Assembly: GCF_900156545.1 (NCBI RefSeq)
Contig: NZ_FTNW01000007.1
Coordinates: 124,001 to 188,000 of the forward strand
DNA: 64,000 bases
Source: Aquipseudomonas alcaligenes
GTDB taxonomy: Bacteria > Pseudomonadota > Gammaproteobacteria > Pseudomonadales > Pseudomonadaceae
Reading direction: 5' to 3'
The notes below the pieces were generated by a model. It was not told the DNA's origin, made no database searches, and was given only the letters and a program-made list of their open reading frames with translations. Below are positions 51,466 through 59,258 of this stretch, piece by piece. The translations under genes and the position numbers were made by a program. Position 1 is the first letter of the stretch; each line of letters opens with the position of its first letter.

Positions 51466-51600
51466 GTTTAGCTCCCGGGGTATCCGAGCTCTAAGCCTAG
51501 AAGCTGGCGCCCGGCTGCGCTTGCCAGTTGTGCTCGGGGCTGGCGGGCCGACTGTCGCACGGCGCAAGATAGAGCTGTTGCCAAGCCAGGAAGCTGTCCC

Positions 51601-53076
51601 GTGACTGTCATGTCGTCTACCGATTTCATCGTCGCCGCCACCGCCGAGGAGGCCGTCGATCGCCTCGCCGCCCTGCATCGCCAGGCCTCTGAGGCACTCA
51701 GTCTGGCGCTCAAGCGCTACCTCAAGGAGCGCACCCTGCCGGGTGAAACCGAGCGTGCGCTGTTCCGCTACCCCGAGCTGCGTCTGACCTACCATTGCCA
51801 GGGCGAGGTACCGAGCAGCGTGCGTGCCTATGCCAAGGTGCAGGTACCCGGCACCTACCGCGCCACCGTGACCCAGCCGCTGGCCTTTCGCGGTTACCTG
51901 CTGGATCAGCTGCGGCCGCTGATGGAAGACTTCTCGGTGACGGTCGAGGTCGGCTTCAGCCAGCAGAACATTCCCTATCCCTACGTGGTTGACCAGGGCG
52001 ACGAGCTGTCCGGTTCCGGGGTGACCGCAGCCGAACTGGCGCGGGTGTTCCCCAGTACCGACCTGTCCGCTGCCACCGACTCCGTGGCCGACGGCCTTTA
52101 CGGCTGGGGCGACAGCAGCGACCTGCCGCTGGCCCTGTTCGATGCGGCGCGCACCGACTTCTCGCTCAAGCGCATCCAGCACTACACCGGTAGCGACTGG
52201 CGCCATGTGCAGCCGTGGATTCTGCTGACCAACTATCACCGCTACGTCGATCAGTTCATCCGTCATGGCCTCGAGCAGCTGCGCGACAACCCGCGCTTCG
52301 TGCGCATGGTGCTGCCGGGCAACGTGATCATCGAGCGCGGCACCTCGGAGGAGGATGCCCAGGCCGTGGCCGACGCCGTGGTATGGCACCGCTACCAGAT
52401 GCCGGCCTACCACCTGATCGCCAATGACGGCCATGGCATTACCCTGGTCAACATCGGCGTCGGACCGTCCAATGCCAAGAACATCACCGACCACCTGGCG
52501 GTGTTGCGCCCGCACTGCTGGCTGATGATTGGCCACTGCGGTGGCCTGCGCCAATCGCAGACCATCGGCGACTACGTGCTGGCTCACGCCTACATGCGCC
52601 GCGACGGTATTCTCGATCGCGTGCTGCCGCCGCACATTCCCATCCCGGCCCTGGCCGAGGTGCAGCAGGCGCTGCAGGAGGCGGCTGCCGGCGTCACCGG
52701 CGAGCGTGGCGAAACCCTGAAGAAGCGCCTGCGCACCGGTACCGTGCTGACCTACGATGATCGTAACTGGGAGCTGCACTGGGCCCACGAACGGCCGTTG
52801 ATCAACCTGTCGCGCGCGGTGGCGGTGGACATGGAGAGCGGCACCATCGCCGCCCAGGGCTATCGCCTGCGGGTGCCTTACGGCACGCTGCTGTGTGTGT
52901 CGGACAAGCCGCTGCACAGCGAGATCAAGCTGCCTGGCTCGGCCACCGGCTTCTACCAGCGTGCGGTCAGCCAGCACCTGGCGATTGGCATCGCTGCGCT
53001 CGACCTGCTGCGCTGCCAGCTCGACTCGCTGCATTCGCGCAAGCTGCGCAGCTTCGACGAGCCGCCGTTCCGCTGA
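51601..53076 (+). CDS. amn: AMP nucleosidase
   Basis: Enzyme of 491 residues that hydrolyses AMP to adenine and ribose 5-phosphate, controlling adenylate levels. An N-terminal AMN domain (about 10-175) precedes a nucleoside phosphorylase-like catalytic domain (about 280-470; V-D-M-E-S-G-T near residue 411 for the ribose/base). Length matches bacterial Amn. The GTG at 51601 is preferred to the ATG at 51610 because AGGAAG is 9 bases before the GTG and too far from the ATG. Confidence 0.93.
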   Translation: MTVMSSTDFIVAATAEEAVDRLAALHRQASEALSLALKRYLKERTLPGETERALFRYPELRLTYHCQGEVPSSVRAYAKVQVPGTYRATVTQPLAFRGYLLDQLRPLMEDFSVTVEVGFSQQNIPYPYVVDQGDELSGSGVTAAELARVFPSTDLSAATDSVADGLYGWGDSSDLPLALFDAARTDFSLKRIQHYTGSDWRHVQPWILLTNYHRYVDQFIRHGLEQLRDNPRFVRMVLPGNVIIERGTSEEDAQAVADAVVWHRYQMPAYHLIANDGHGITLVNIGVGPSNAKNITDHLAVLRPHCWLMIGHCGGLRQSQTIGDYVLAHAYMRRDGILDRVLPPHIPIPALAEVQQALQEAAAGVTGERGETLKKRLRTGTVLTYDDRNWELHWAHERPLINLSRAVAVDMESGTIAAQGYRLRVPYGTLLCVSDKPLHSEIKLPGSATGFYQRAVSQHLAIGIAALDLLRCQLDSLHSRKLRSFDEPPFR

Positions 53077-53103
53077 TCAAGGGAGAGTTCACCCTCTCCC
53101 CAG

Positions 53104-53126
53104 CCCTCTCCCGTAACGGGAGAGGG
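53104..53126. repeat. Short palindromic repeat after amn
   Basis: Ten-bp arms (53104-53113 with 53117-53126) and a 3-base loop, CCCTCTCCCG/CGGGAGAGGG. It resembles the hairpin at 33523-33547 and could serve as an amn terminator. Confidence 0.5.
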
Positions 53127-53153
53127 AGTGTCCTACTCGCCAACTCGGATCGT

Positions 53154-53208
53154 AGCCCGGATGACGTTCGGGGACGCCGGTAGTGCGCTCCCGGATTGCA
53201 TCCGGGCT
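53154..53208. repeat. REP-like palindromic element
   Basis: Arms AGCCCGGATG (53154-53163) and CATCCGGGCT (53199-53208), with a second nested CCGGAT/ATCCGG hairpin at the right end. This GATTGCATCCGGGCT sequence is a familiar dispersed repeat in Pseudomonas genomes (my recognition, not a search). Confidence 0.55.
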
Positions 53209-53212
53209 CGGC

Positions 53213-53689
53213 TCAGGTGTCGCGCAGGCGCAGGTGCAGCAGGGGATAGGGCTTGTCGGCGCCGTCCAGTTCGGAGCGGCCGATCTGCTCGAAGCCCTGC
53301 GCCAGGTAGAAGGCCAGGGCGCTCGGGTTCTGCTCGTTGACGTCGACCAGGCGTACGCCGTCGTGCTCGATGGCGTGGCGCAGCAGCGCCTTGCCCAGGC
53401 CGCGGCCGTGCTGTGCCGGATCGACGAAGAGCATTTCCAGGCGATCCTCGGCGGTGCCGCAAAAGCCCAGAACCCGGCCGCGCTCATCGCGCAGGCAGGT
53501 CAGGCGCACCAGGTCGAAATACTGTTCGGCGAGCATGCGCCGGTAGAACAGGATGTCGCCCTCGGCGAGGAAGTGGTGGGTGGCGCGCACCGCCGCCTCC
53601 CACACCTGCAGCAGGCGCGGCCGGTCGGTGCCGTCGACCGCGCCCAGGTGCCAGGCCGGGCCGCGGCGCCAGTGCAGCAGCTCGCTCAT
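53213..53689 (-). CDS. GNAT-family N-acetyltransferase
   Basis: Protein of 158 residues with a GNAT acetyl-CoA-binding fold. M-L-F-V-D-P-A-Q-H-G-R-G-L-G-K-A-L-L (near 85-102) is the pyrophosphate-binding motif A, and N-E-Q-N-P-S-A-L-A-F-Y motif B follows. It resembles the YjaB group. The substrate is not predictable. Its start overlaps the stop of the upstream alcohol dehydrogenase gene (ATGA, 53686-53689), so the two are coupled. Confidence 0.85.
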   Translation of the reverse strand: MSELLHWRRGPAWHLGAVDGTDRPRLLQVWEAAVRATHHFLAEGDILFYRRMLAEQYFDLVRLTCLRDERGRVLGFCGTAEDRLEMLFVDPAQHGRGLGKALLRHAIEHDGVRLVDVNEQNPSALAFYLAQGFEQIGRSELDGADKPYPLLHLRLRDT

Positions 53690-54711
53690 CGGCTGGCGTC
53701 CAGCACCACGCGGTAGCGCGCTTTGCCGGCGCGCAGGTGGTCCAGCGCGGCGTTTACCTGGCTCATCGGGAAGTGCTCGACCTGCGGCAGGATCTGATGG
53801 CGGGCGCAGAACTCGAGCATGGTCGCCATGCTCGACGGCGAGCCTACCGGCGAGCCGGACAGGCTCTTCTGCTGCGGAATCAGGCTGAACACGTGGGTGG
53901 GAATCGCGTTGGGCACGATGCCGACGAAATGCAGGCGGCCCTTGCCGCGCAGGGTGGCGAGCAGGGCGTTCCAGTCCAGGTCGGCGCTGGCGGTGACCAG
54001 CAGGAAGTCGAGGGTGCCGGCGATGGCCTTGAGCGCCTTGCCGTCGGTGGACGCCACCACCTTGTGCGCGCCCAGGCTCATGGCCTCCGCCTGCTTGCTC
54101 AGCGAGGAGGTGAAGGCGGTGACCTCGCAGCCCCAGGCGTTGAGGAAGCGCAGCGCCAGGTGCCCGAGGCCGCCGATGCCGACCACGCCGACGCGGTCGG
54201 TGGGCTTGATGGCGTACTCCAGCAGCGGGCTGAACACCGTGGAGCCGGCGCAGAACAGCGGGCCGACCAGCGCCGGGTCGAGCCCCGCCGGCAGTGGCAC
54301 GGCCCAGGCCCAGTGCGCGCGCAGGCGATCGGCGAAGCCGCCGTGGCTGCCGACGATGGTCGGCTTAACCGTACGACAGAGATTGTGCGAGCCTTCCATG
54401 CACGAGCCGCAATGCATGCAGCTGCCCTTGTACCAGCCAATGCCGACGCGCTGGCCGAGCTTGAGGCCGCGCGCCTGCTCGCCGACGCGGACGATGGTGC
54501 CGACCACCTCATGGCCGGGGATGAAGGGATAGCGGGCGTTGCCCCACTCGTTGTCGATCATCGACTGGTCGGAATGGCAGATGCCGCAGTACTCCACGGC
54601 CACCTCGACCTCCTCGGCGCCCAGCGGGCCCGGGTCGTAGCTGTGGCGTTCGAGCGGTGCGCCCGGTGCGGTGGCGGCCCAGCCGGTGAAGGTGGCGAGT
54701 TCATGGCTCAT
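53686..54711 (-). CDS. Zinc-dependent alcohol/aldehyde dehydrogenase, YahK/CAD type
   Basis: Medium-chain dehydrogenase of 341 residues using NADP(H), probably reducing aldehydes. Catalytic zinc ligands are in C-G-I-C-H-S-D near residue 42 and G-H-E-V near 65. The structural zinc has four cysteines in C-M-H-C-G-S-C-M-E-G-S-H-N-L-C near 97-111. The nucleotide loop is G-I-G-G-L-G near 180. ATG 54711 is preceded by GAGGAC and is preferred over an in-frame start at 54840. It runs into the GNAT gene. Confidence 0.9.
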   Translation of the reverse strand: MSHELATFTGWAATAPGAPLERHSYDPGPLGAEEVEVAVEYCGICHSDQSMIDNEWGNARYPFIPGHEVVGTIVRVGEQARGLKLGQRVGIGWYKGSCMHCGSCMEGSHNLCRTVKPTIVGSHGGFADRLRAHWAWAVPLPAGLDPALVGPLFCAGSTVFSPLLEYAIKPTDRVGVVGIGGLGHLALRFLNAWGCEVTAFTSSLSKQAEAMSLGAHKVVASTDGKALKAIAGTLDFLLVTASADLDWNALLATLRGKGRLHFVGIVPNAIPTHVFSLIPQQKSLSGSPVGSPSSMATMLEFCARHQILPQVEHFPMSQVNAALDHLRAGKARYRVVLDASR

Positions 54712-54838
54712 GTACGGTGTCCTCTGCGGTCGCTGCGATGGCAGCAGCTTAGCCGGATGTGCGGCGCAGCGGCTCATCATCAACGCGCTTGATGATGCTC
54801 GGTTAAACTGCGCGCTTTCCCCTAGTCGCGGAGCTTGC

Positions 54839-55459
54839 ATGGCGCGCCCACCCCGTCCTTCCCAGCCCCGTCATCCCGCCCCGCGCCGGGTGGCCAAGGC
54901 GCCGCCGGCCGCGCCGCGCTTGATCATGCTGAACAAGCCGTTCGACGTGCTCACCCAGTTCCAGGACGAGCAGGGCCGCGCCACCCTCAAGGACTTCGTC
55001 GCCGTGCCCGGCGTCTATCCGGCCGGGCGCCTGGACCGCGACAGCGAGGGCCTGCTGCTGCTGACCAACGACGGCCGCCTGCAGGCGCAGATCGCCGATC
55101 CCAAGCACAAGCTGGCCAAGACCTACTGGGTGCAGGTGGAGGGCGAGCCGAGCGAGGAGCAGCTGGCGCAACTGCGCAATGGCGTGCAGCTGAATGACGG
55201 CCCGACCCTACCGGCCGAGGCACGCCGCCTGGACGAGCCGCTACTGTGGGAGAGAAATCCGCCGGTGCGCTTTCGCAAGAGCGTGCCGACCGCCTGGCTG
55301 GAGCTGGTGATTCGCGAGGGGCGCAATCGTCAGGTGCGGCGCATGACGGCCGCCGTGGGCCTGCCCACCCTGCGCCTGGTGCGGGTGCGCATCGGCCCCT
55401 GGAGCCTGGATGATCTGGCGCCCGGGCAGTGGCGCGAGCTGGAGCCCAGGCTGCGCTGA
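54839..55459 (+). CDS. rluE: 23S rRNA pseudouridine synthase, RluE type
   Basis: RsuA-family pseudouridine synthase of 206 residues. The catalytic Asp66 lies in G-R-L-D-R-D-S-E-G-L-L-L-L-T-N-D, and E-G-R-N-R-Q-V-R-R-M near residue 158 is the second conserved motif. RluE modifies U2457 of 23S rRNA. The missing S4 domain and a basic, Pro/Arg-rich N-terminal tail fit RluE rather than RluB or RsuA. ATG 54839 was chosen; the longer frame overlaps the divergent promoter. Confidence 0.88.
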   Translation: MARPPRPSQPRHPAPRRVAKAPPAAPRLIMLNKPFDVLTQFQDEQGRATLKDFVAVPGVYPAGRLDRDSEGLLLLTNDGRLQAQIADPKHKLAKTYWVQVEGEPSEEQLAQLRNGVQLNDGPTLPAEARRLDEPLLWERNPPVRFRKSVPTAWLELVIREGRNRQVRRMTAAVGLPTLRLVRVRIGPWSLDDLAPGQWRELEPRLR

Positions 55460-55466
55460 GGTTCGC

Positions 55467-55859
55467 TCAGTAGCCGGCCTTGATCACGCTGATGCCCTTG
55501 TTCAGCACCTCGCGCCAGGCGCTGCGAATGCTTTCGTTGAACTGCTTGTCGTGGCCGGAAACGGTCAGCAGCAGGGCGTCCAGCCACAGGTCGTAGAGTT
55601 CCGGGCGAATGTCCAGGCGGCCGCGCGAGTGGCTCTCGCCCAGGGCACGCAGCTTGCTGTCGGACATGCCGCGCGCGTACATCACCAGGTTGAGGATGCC
55701 CTGGCGCAGCAACAGCTTCTGCGCCGGCATGTCGGTCTCGGTGAACTTGGCGCGGATTTGCGGCGAACTGTCGAGGAAGGTGCGATAGAAGTCGTCGAAG
55801 AAAGTGGGGCTGGCGCAGCAGCGTCCATAGCTCTGCATCACCAGGTCTGCGGGGCTCAT
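55467..55859 (-). CDS. Globin-family protein
   Basis: Protein of 130 residues predicted all-helical and resembling bacterial single-domain globins. His77 in L-G-E-S-H-S-R-G is a good candidate for the proximal heme ligand on helix F, and F-Y-R-T-F-L-D-S-S-P-Q-I-R-A-K-F near residue 24 fits the B/C region. It might bind oxygen or nitric oxide; no reductase domain is present. Heme binding is inferred. It converges on rluE with 7 bases between stops. Confidence 0.75.
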   Translation of the reverse strand: MSPADLVMQSYGRCCASPTFFDDFYRTFLDSSPQIRAKFTETDMPAQKLLLRQGILNLVMYARGMSDSKLRALGESHSRGRLDIRPELYDLWLDALLLTVSGHDKQFNESIRSAWREVLNKGISVIKAGY

Positions 55860-55944
55860 GATAACTCCTGTAAATAGCGGGAAGGCCGCGTGCCAGACGC
55901 TGCCGTAGGTCAGTCAGACGTCGCGCGCGCGACTGGCGACACCC

Positions 55945-56163
55945 TCAGCCGTGAATGCCGCGGGCCATCTCGATGATGTAAGTGATGATCGGCTTGGCCA
56001 GGAAGGCGAACAGGCACAGGCCCAGGCCGAGGAACAGGATCGCGGTGCCGAGACGGCCAGCCTTGGACTTCTTGGCCAGGTCCCAGATGATGAAAGCCAT
56101 GAACACCATCAGTCCGCCCACCAGGACGTACATCATCAGGGCTTCGAACTGTTCGGTTTCCAT
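55945..56163 (-). CDS. DUF2788 family small membrane protein
   Basis: Protein of 72 residues with two membrane helices (about 8-28 and 40-66) linked by a basic loop (A-K-K-S-K-A-G-R-L-G-T). It matches the DUF2788 family, common in Pseudomonas and without known function. It lies alone between the globin gene and an Lrp-type regulator on the same strand. Confidence 0.85.
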   Translation of the reverse strand: METEQFEALMMYVLVGGLMVFMAFIIWDLAKKSKAGRLGTAILFLGLGLCLFAFLAKPIITYIIEMARGIHG

Positions 56164-56247
56164 CTGGGCCTCTCGGAAATGCGGGGAATGGCGACGGGGC
56201 CGGCATTATACGCGCCTCGTCGACCACTGCAGCATTTGCCGGTTGGT

Positions 56248-56727
56248 TCAGCTGCGCAGATGCTCCAGGGGCAGTTCGGTGCTGGACAGCACCTGATTGA
56301 GCACGAAGCTGGAGCGCACGCTGGTGACGCCTTCGATGCGGGTCAGCTGGCCGAGGAGGAATTTCTGGTAGTGATCCATGTCCGGTACCACCACCTTGAG
56401 CTGGTAGTCGGCGTCCATTCCGGTCACCAGGCTGCACTCCAGCACTTCCGGGCACTGGCGGATCACTGCCTGGAAGTGTTCGAAGCGCTCCGGGGTATGC
56501 CGGTCCATGCCGATGAGGACGAAGGCGGTCAGCGACAGGCCGAGTTTCTTGCGGTCCAGCAGGGCAACCTGGCGCACGATGTAGCCATCGTCTTCCAGTT
56601 GTTTGACACGCCGCGAACAGGGCGATGGCGACAGGCCGATGCGTTCGGCCAGCTCCTGGTTGGAGATGCGCGCGTCGTGCTGCAGTTCGGCGAGGATGCG
56701 CAGGTCATAGCGGTCCAGCTTGTTCAT
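56248..56727 (-). CDS. Lrp/AsnC-family transcriptional regulator
   Basis: Regulator of 159 residues: N-terminal winged helix-turn-helix (about 1-60; N-Q-E-L-A-E-R-I-G-L-S-P-S-P-C-S-R-R-V recognition region) and a C-terminal ligand-binding RAM domain (about 65-150; G-M-D-A-D-Y-Q-L-K-V near 103). Such proteins respond to amino acids and form octamers. Three related inverted repeats upstream (56749-56810) are likely binding sites, so it probably regulates itself and perhaps the candidate small transcript on the other strand. Confidence 0.92.
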   Translation of the reverse strand: MNKLDRYDLRILAELQHDARISNQELAERIGLSPSPCSRRVKQLEDDGYIVRQVALLDRKKLGLSLTAFVLIGMDRHTPERFEHFQAVIRQCPEVLECSLVTGMDADYQLKVVVPDMDHYQKFLLGQLTRIEGVTSVRSSFVLNQVLSSTELPLEHLRS

Positions 56728-56748
56728 GTTTGCTCTTCTTTGTTTTCA

Positions 56749-56810
56749 GATTGCGCTATTCAATCTAACAGTGAAGATAAATTGCGCAAGTCATGTTTGA
56801 TTGAGCAATC
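56749..56810. promoter_or_regulatory. Cluster of inverted repeats, probable Lrp-type operator region
   Basis: GATTG-N7-CAATC at 56749-56765, TTGCGCAA at 56782-56789 and GATTG-AG-CAATC at 56799-56810 lie within 62 bases of AT-rich DNA before the Lrp-type gene. Lrp proteins bind arrays of such sites. Role inferred. Confidence 0.5.
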
Positions 56811-56872
56811 TTCGCAATCCTTTGTCACCCCGGCCTCGATAAGCTTTCCCTCAGTTTCATGGCCCGGACGAC

Positions 56873-56980
56873 ATGTCCAACCGCGCCGCCCAATCAGGCG
56901 CTGCGGCGCCGGCGATCCTACCGGGTCGCGCAGGCTCCCGGGTCCGCACCGCCCAACCAGGCGGGCGAGGAAAGCGGTGA
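56873..56980 (+). CDS. Candidate small protein, 35 codons, with an internal repeat
   Basis: ATG 56873 to TGA 56978-56980. The peptide contains R-A-A-Q-S-G-A and R-T-A-Q-P-G-G, the products of an in-frame 20-base repeat. No strong Shine-Dalgarno is seen (GGACGAC lies just before the ATG). It may be only part of a small RNA. Confidence 0.25.
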   Translation: MSNRAAQSGAAAPAILPGRAGSRVRTAQPGGRGKR

Positions 56981-57003
56981 CACGATCGCCAGTGCCGGAC
57001 ACG

Positions 57004-57033
57004 AAAAAGGGGAGGCCTAGTGCCTCCCTTTTT
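57004..57033. terminator. Bidirectional terminator
   Basis: Twelve base pairs (57004-57016 with 57022-57033, one bulged G), a 5-base loop, an A5 run on one side and a T5 run on the other. It can end the MAPEG transcript (stop 57046) and any forward transcript from 56.8 kb. Confidence 0.85.
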
Positions 57034-57045
57034 CTTGCCTGCGAA

Positions 57046-57465
57046 TCAGGCCAGGCCGCTCAGGCGCAGCAGCCACCAGGCGAGGATCAGCATCTGCGCC
57101 AGCAGGCCGGCAAAGCGCAGCCAGACGAACAGCGGGCCGGTGCTGATCAGGTGCATCGCCGACTGGAACAGGCGCGCGCCCAGCAGCAACAGCGCCAGCG
57201 GATCGGTCAGGGCGGTCTGCCCGGCGTGCATCGCATAGAGCAGCACCGCCGCCTGCAGCGGCAGGTTTTCCAGGCAGTTGGCGTGGGTGCGCACCAGGCG
57301 CTGGCCGAAGGCGCTCGGCGTATTGCTGCCGTCGGGGGCGAAGGCGTTGACCTTCATGCGCCCCCCAAGCACCAGCAGGCCGCGTTGGTTGATGATCAGG
57401 AACATCAGCAGCAGTGGCCAGGCAGTCAGGCCCAGCAGGGCGATGGCAGAGGGGGACAGGTTCAT
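57046..57465 (-). CDS. MAPEG family membrane protein
   Basis: Membrane protein of 139 residues with four helices, of the MAPEG superfamily (membrane-associated eicosanoid and glutathione metabolism). Key segments are the N-terminal helix, then F-G-Q-R-L-V-R-T-H-A-N-C-L-E-N-L-P near residue 52, the glutathione-binding R-x-x-x-N-x-x-E pattern. Bacterial members are often glutathione transferases or peroxidases; activity here is not proven. Followed by a strong terminator. Confidence 0.88.
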   Translation of the reverse strand: MNLSPSAIALLGLTAWPLLLMFLIINQRGLLVLGGRMKVNAFAPDGSNTPSAFGQRLVRTHANCLENLPLQAAVLLYAMHAGQTALTDPLALLLLGARLFQSAMHLISTGPLFVWLRFAGLLAQMLILAWWLLRLSGLA

Positions 57466-57563
57466 GGTGGCGCCTTTTGTTGTTGGTCTGCCACGCAGTC
57501 TAGTGTTTTTAGAGTATTTGCTCTAGTCGCTCGCGCCGTTCGCCTGCGCTTGCCTGGAGGGGC

Positions 57564-58319
57564 TCAGCTGGCGCCGAAGAGCTGCTGCAGCAGGTACCCG
57601 GCGAGGAAGGCCAGGGACGCGGCGGCACCACCGGTGAGCAGGGTGTAAAGCCCCGAGCGCAACAGCGGCTTGGCGAACACCAAGCTTTTCAGCATGCCGA
57701 TAGAGAAGAACACGGCGGCGGCCAGCAGCGCACTGATGAGGAACTGGCGTTGCATGTCCAGGCTGGCGAAGAACAGCGGCAGCAGCGGCAAGCTGCCAGC
57801 GAGCAGGAAGGTGGCAAAGGTCACGGCGGCGGACACCAGGGGGGCCGGTGGCGCTTGCTGCAGGCCGTATTCCTCGCTGAGCATGGTCTCCACCCACAGC
57901 TGGCGATCCTGGCAGATGGTGGCGACTATCCTGTCCAGCGTTTCGCCGCTGAAGCCCTTGCGCGCGAAGATCTGCCGGACCTCTTCCCGTTCGCCTTCGG
58001 GCACCCGCGCGATGTGCTCCTCCTCGGTGGTCCTGGCCGTTTCGCGGAACTCGTGCAGGGACTTGACCGCCTCGTAGTTGCTGACGGCCATGCTGAAGCC
58101 GTCGGCCAGCAGGTTGGCGAAGCCCATGATCAGCGCCACCGAGGCCGAGAAGCCGGCACCCACCGCGCCGGCGACGACGGCGAAGGTGGTGACGCAGCCG
58201 TCGATGGCCCCCAGTACGGCATCGGCGACATAGCGCGGCTGCAACGGCTGGTCCAGGCGCTGCTCGATGGCGGCGGGCTGGTGCTGACGATGCAGCGTCT
58301 CGAGGCTGGTCTTCTTCAT
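57564..58319 (-). CDS. VIT1/CCC1-family transporter
   Basis: Membrane protein of 251 residues with about five helices, of the vacuolar iron transporter family. V-L-G-A-I-D-G-C-V-T-T-F-A-V-V-A-G near residue 35 and N-L-L-A-D-G-F-S-M-A near 69 form the metal-conducting core. A cytoplasmic acidic segment (R-T-T-E-E-E-H-I-A-R-V, about 95-115) fits the metal-binding domain between helices 2 and 3. It likely exports Fe2+ or Mn2+. ATG 58319 is used; an in-frame ATG at 58343 adds eight residues. Next to another cation exporter (fieF). Confidence 0.87.
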   Translation of the reverse strand: MKKTSLETLHRQHQPAAIEQRLDQPLQPRYVADAVLGAIDGCVTTFAVVAGAVGAGFSASVALIMGFANLLADGFSMAVSNYEAVKSLHEFRETARTTEEEHIARVPEGEREEVRQIFARKGFSGETLDRIVATICQDRQLWVETMLSEEYGLQQAPPAPLVSAAVTFATFLLAGSLPLLPLFFASLDMQRQFLISALLAAAVFFSIGMLKSLVFAKPLLRSGLYTLLTGGAAASLAFLAGYLLQQLFGAS

Positions 58320-58385
58320 GGTGCCGTTCCGCGCTTCAGTCACGGATGCAGCATAAGCGCGAACCTGTCTGCGTGCCTGCGGTGT

Positions 58386-59258
58386 TCAGGCCGCGGGTGC
58401 CGTCGGGGTCGCGTAGGCCAGCACCTGGGCGCGGGGGAACTCGCTGCGAATGGCGTCTTCCACCTGTTTGCACAGACTGTGGCTCTGCTGCAGGCTCAGG
58501 TCGCCCGGCAGCTCCACATGCAGCTGGACGAACCAGTGGGTGCCGGAGATACGCGTGCGCAGGTCGCTCGTACCCAGTACCCCGGGTACGCCACCGGCCA
58601 GCAGGTGCATGCGCTCGCTCAGCTCCGGCGCCAGCTCCTCGTCCATCAGCACGGCGATGGCCTCGCGCACGATGCTCACCGCGCTCCACAGGATGTAGGC
58701 GGCAATGCCTAAGCCGAACAGCGGGTCCAGGCGCTGCCAGCCGAAGCCGGCCAGTACCAGGGCGAGGAGGATGCCGCTGTTGAGCAGCAGGTCGGAGCGG
58801 TAGTGCAGCGAGTCGGCGCGTACCGCCGTGGAGCCGGTGACACGCACCACGTGGCGCTGGAACAGCAACAGGGCGACCGTCATCGCCAGCGACAACAGCA
58901 TCACCGCGATGCCCAGGGTCTGGGCGCCGAGTGGCTGTGGGTGCTGCAGGCGATCAATGGCCTGCACTGCCACCAGCACCGCGCTGGCGCCGACGAAGAG
59001 GGCCTGGGCCAGGCCGGCCAGAGCCTCGGCCTTGCCGTGGCCGTAGCGGTGATCCTCGTCGGCCGGGCGCAGGGCGTAGTGCACGGCAATCAGGTTGAGC
59101 AGCGACGCGGCGCCATCCAGCAGCGAGTCGGTGAGGCCGGCGAGCAGGCTCACCGAGCCGCTCAGCCACCAGGCCACCGCCTTGGCCAGGGCCAGCAGCA
59201 GGGCGGTGGCGAGCGCCGCCTGGGTGGCCAGGCGCATCAGGCGGGCGTGTTGGGGCAT
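58386..59258 (-). CDS. fieF: Cation diffusion facilitator, FieF-like
   Basis: Proton-coupled metal exporter of 290 residues with six helices and a C-terminal cytoplasmic domain (about 205-285). The metal sites are visible: T-D-S-L-L-D-G near residue 45 and A-D-S-L-H-Y-R-S-D near 150, the Asp/His set used for Fe2+ and Zn2+. H-R-Y-G-H-G-K-A-E near 70 is a further family mark. The ATG at 59258 abuts a 268 bp inverted-repeat element whose end supplies GGGAG as the apparent ribosome binding site. The name follows the closest well-known family; the real metal is not proven. Confidence 0.88.
   Translation of the reverse strand: MPQHARLMRLATQAALATALLLALAKAVAWWLSGSVSLLAGLTDSLLDGAASLLNLIAVHYALRPADEDHRYGHGKAEALAGLAQALFVGASAVLVAVQAIDRLQHPQPLGAQTLGIAVMLLSLAMTVALLLFQRHVVRVTGSTAVRADSLHYRSDLLLNSGILLALVLAGFGWQRLDPLFGLGIAAYILWSAVSIVREAIAVLMDEELAPELSERMHLLAGGVPGVLGTSDLRTRISGTHWFVQLHVELPGDLSLQQSHSLCKQVEDAIRSEFPRAQVLAYATPTAPAA

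Larger units (their letters stand above)
56840..57033 (+). ncRNA. Candidate small RNA with duplicated hairpins and strong terminator
   Basis: Downstream of the Lrp-type operators, two near-identical 20-base segments (56881-56900 and 56944-56963, 18 of 20 bases equal) each form a short hairpin with loop CAATCA or CAACCA. The stretch ends in an excellent terminator. The 5' end is a guess because I see no clear promoter box. This accounts for most of the 318-base gene-free gap. I do not recognise an Rfam family. Confidence 0.35.

Noticed and set aside
51466..53034. N-terminal extension of the reverse-strand secreted protein to 760 codons
   Set aside because: The extra part is antisense of amn, and the short form has its own signal peptide and ribosome binding site.
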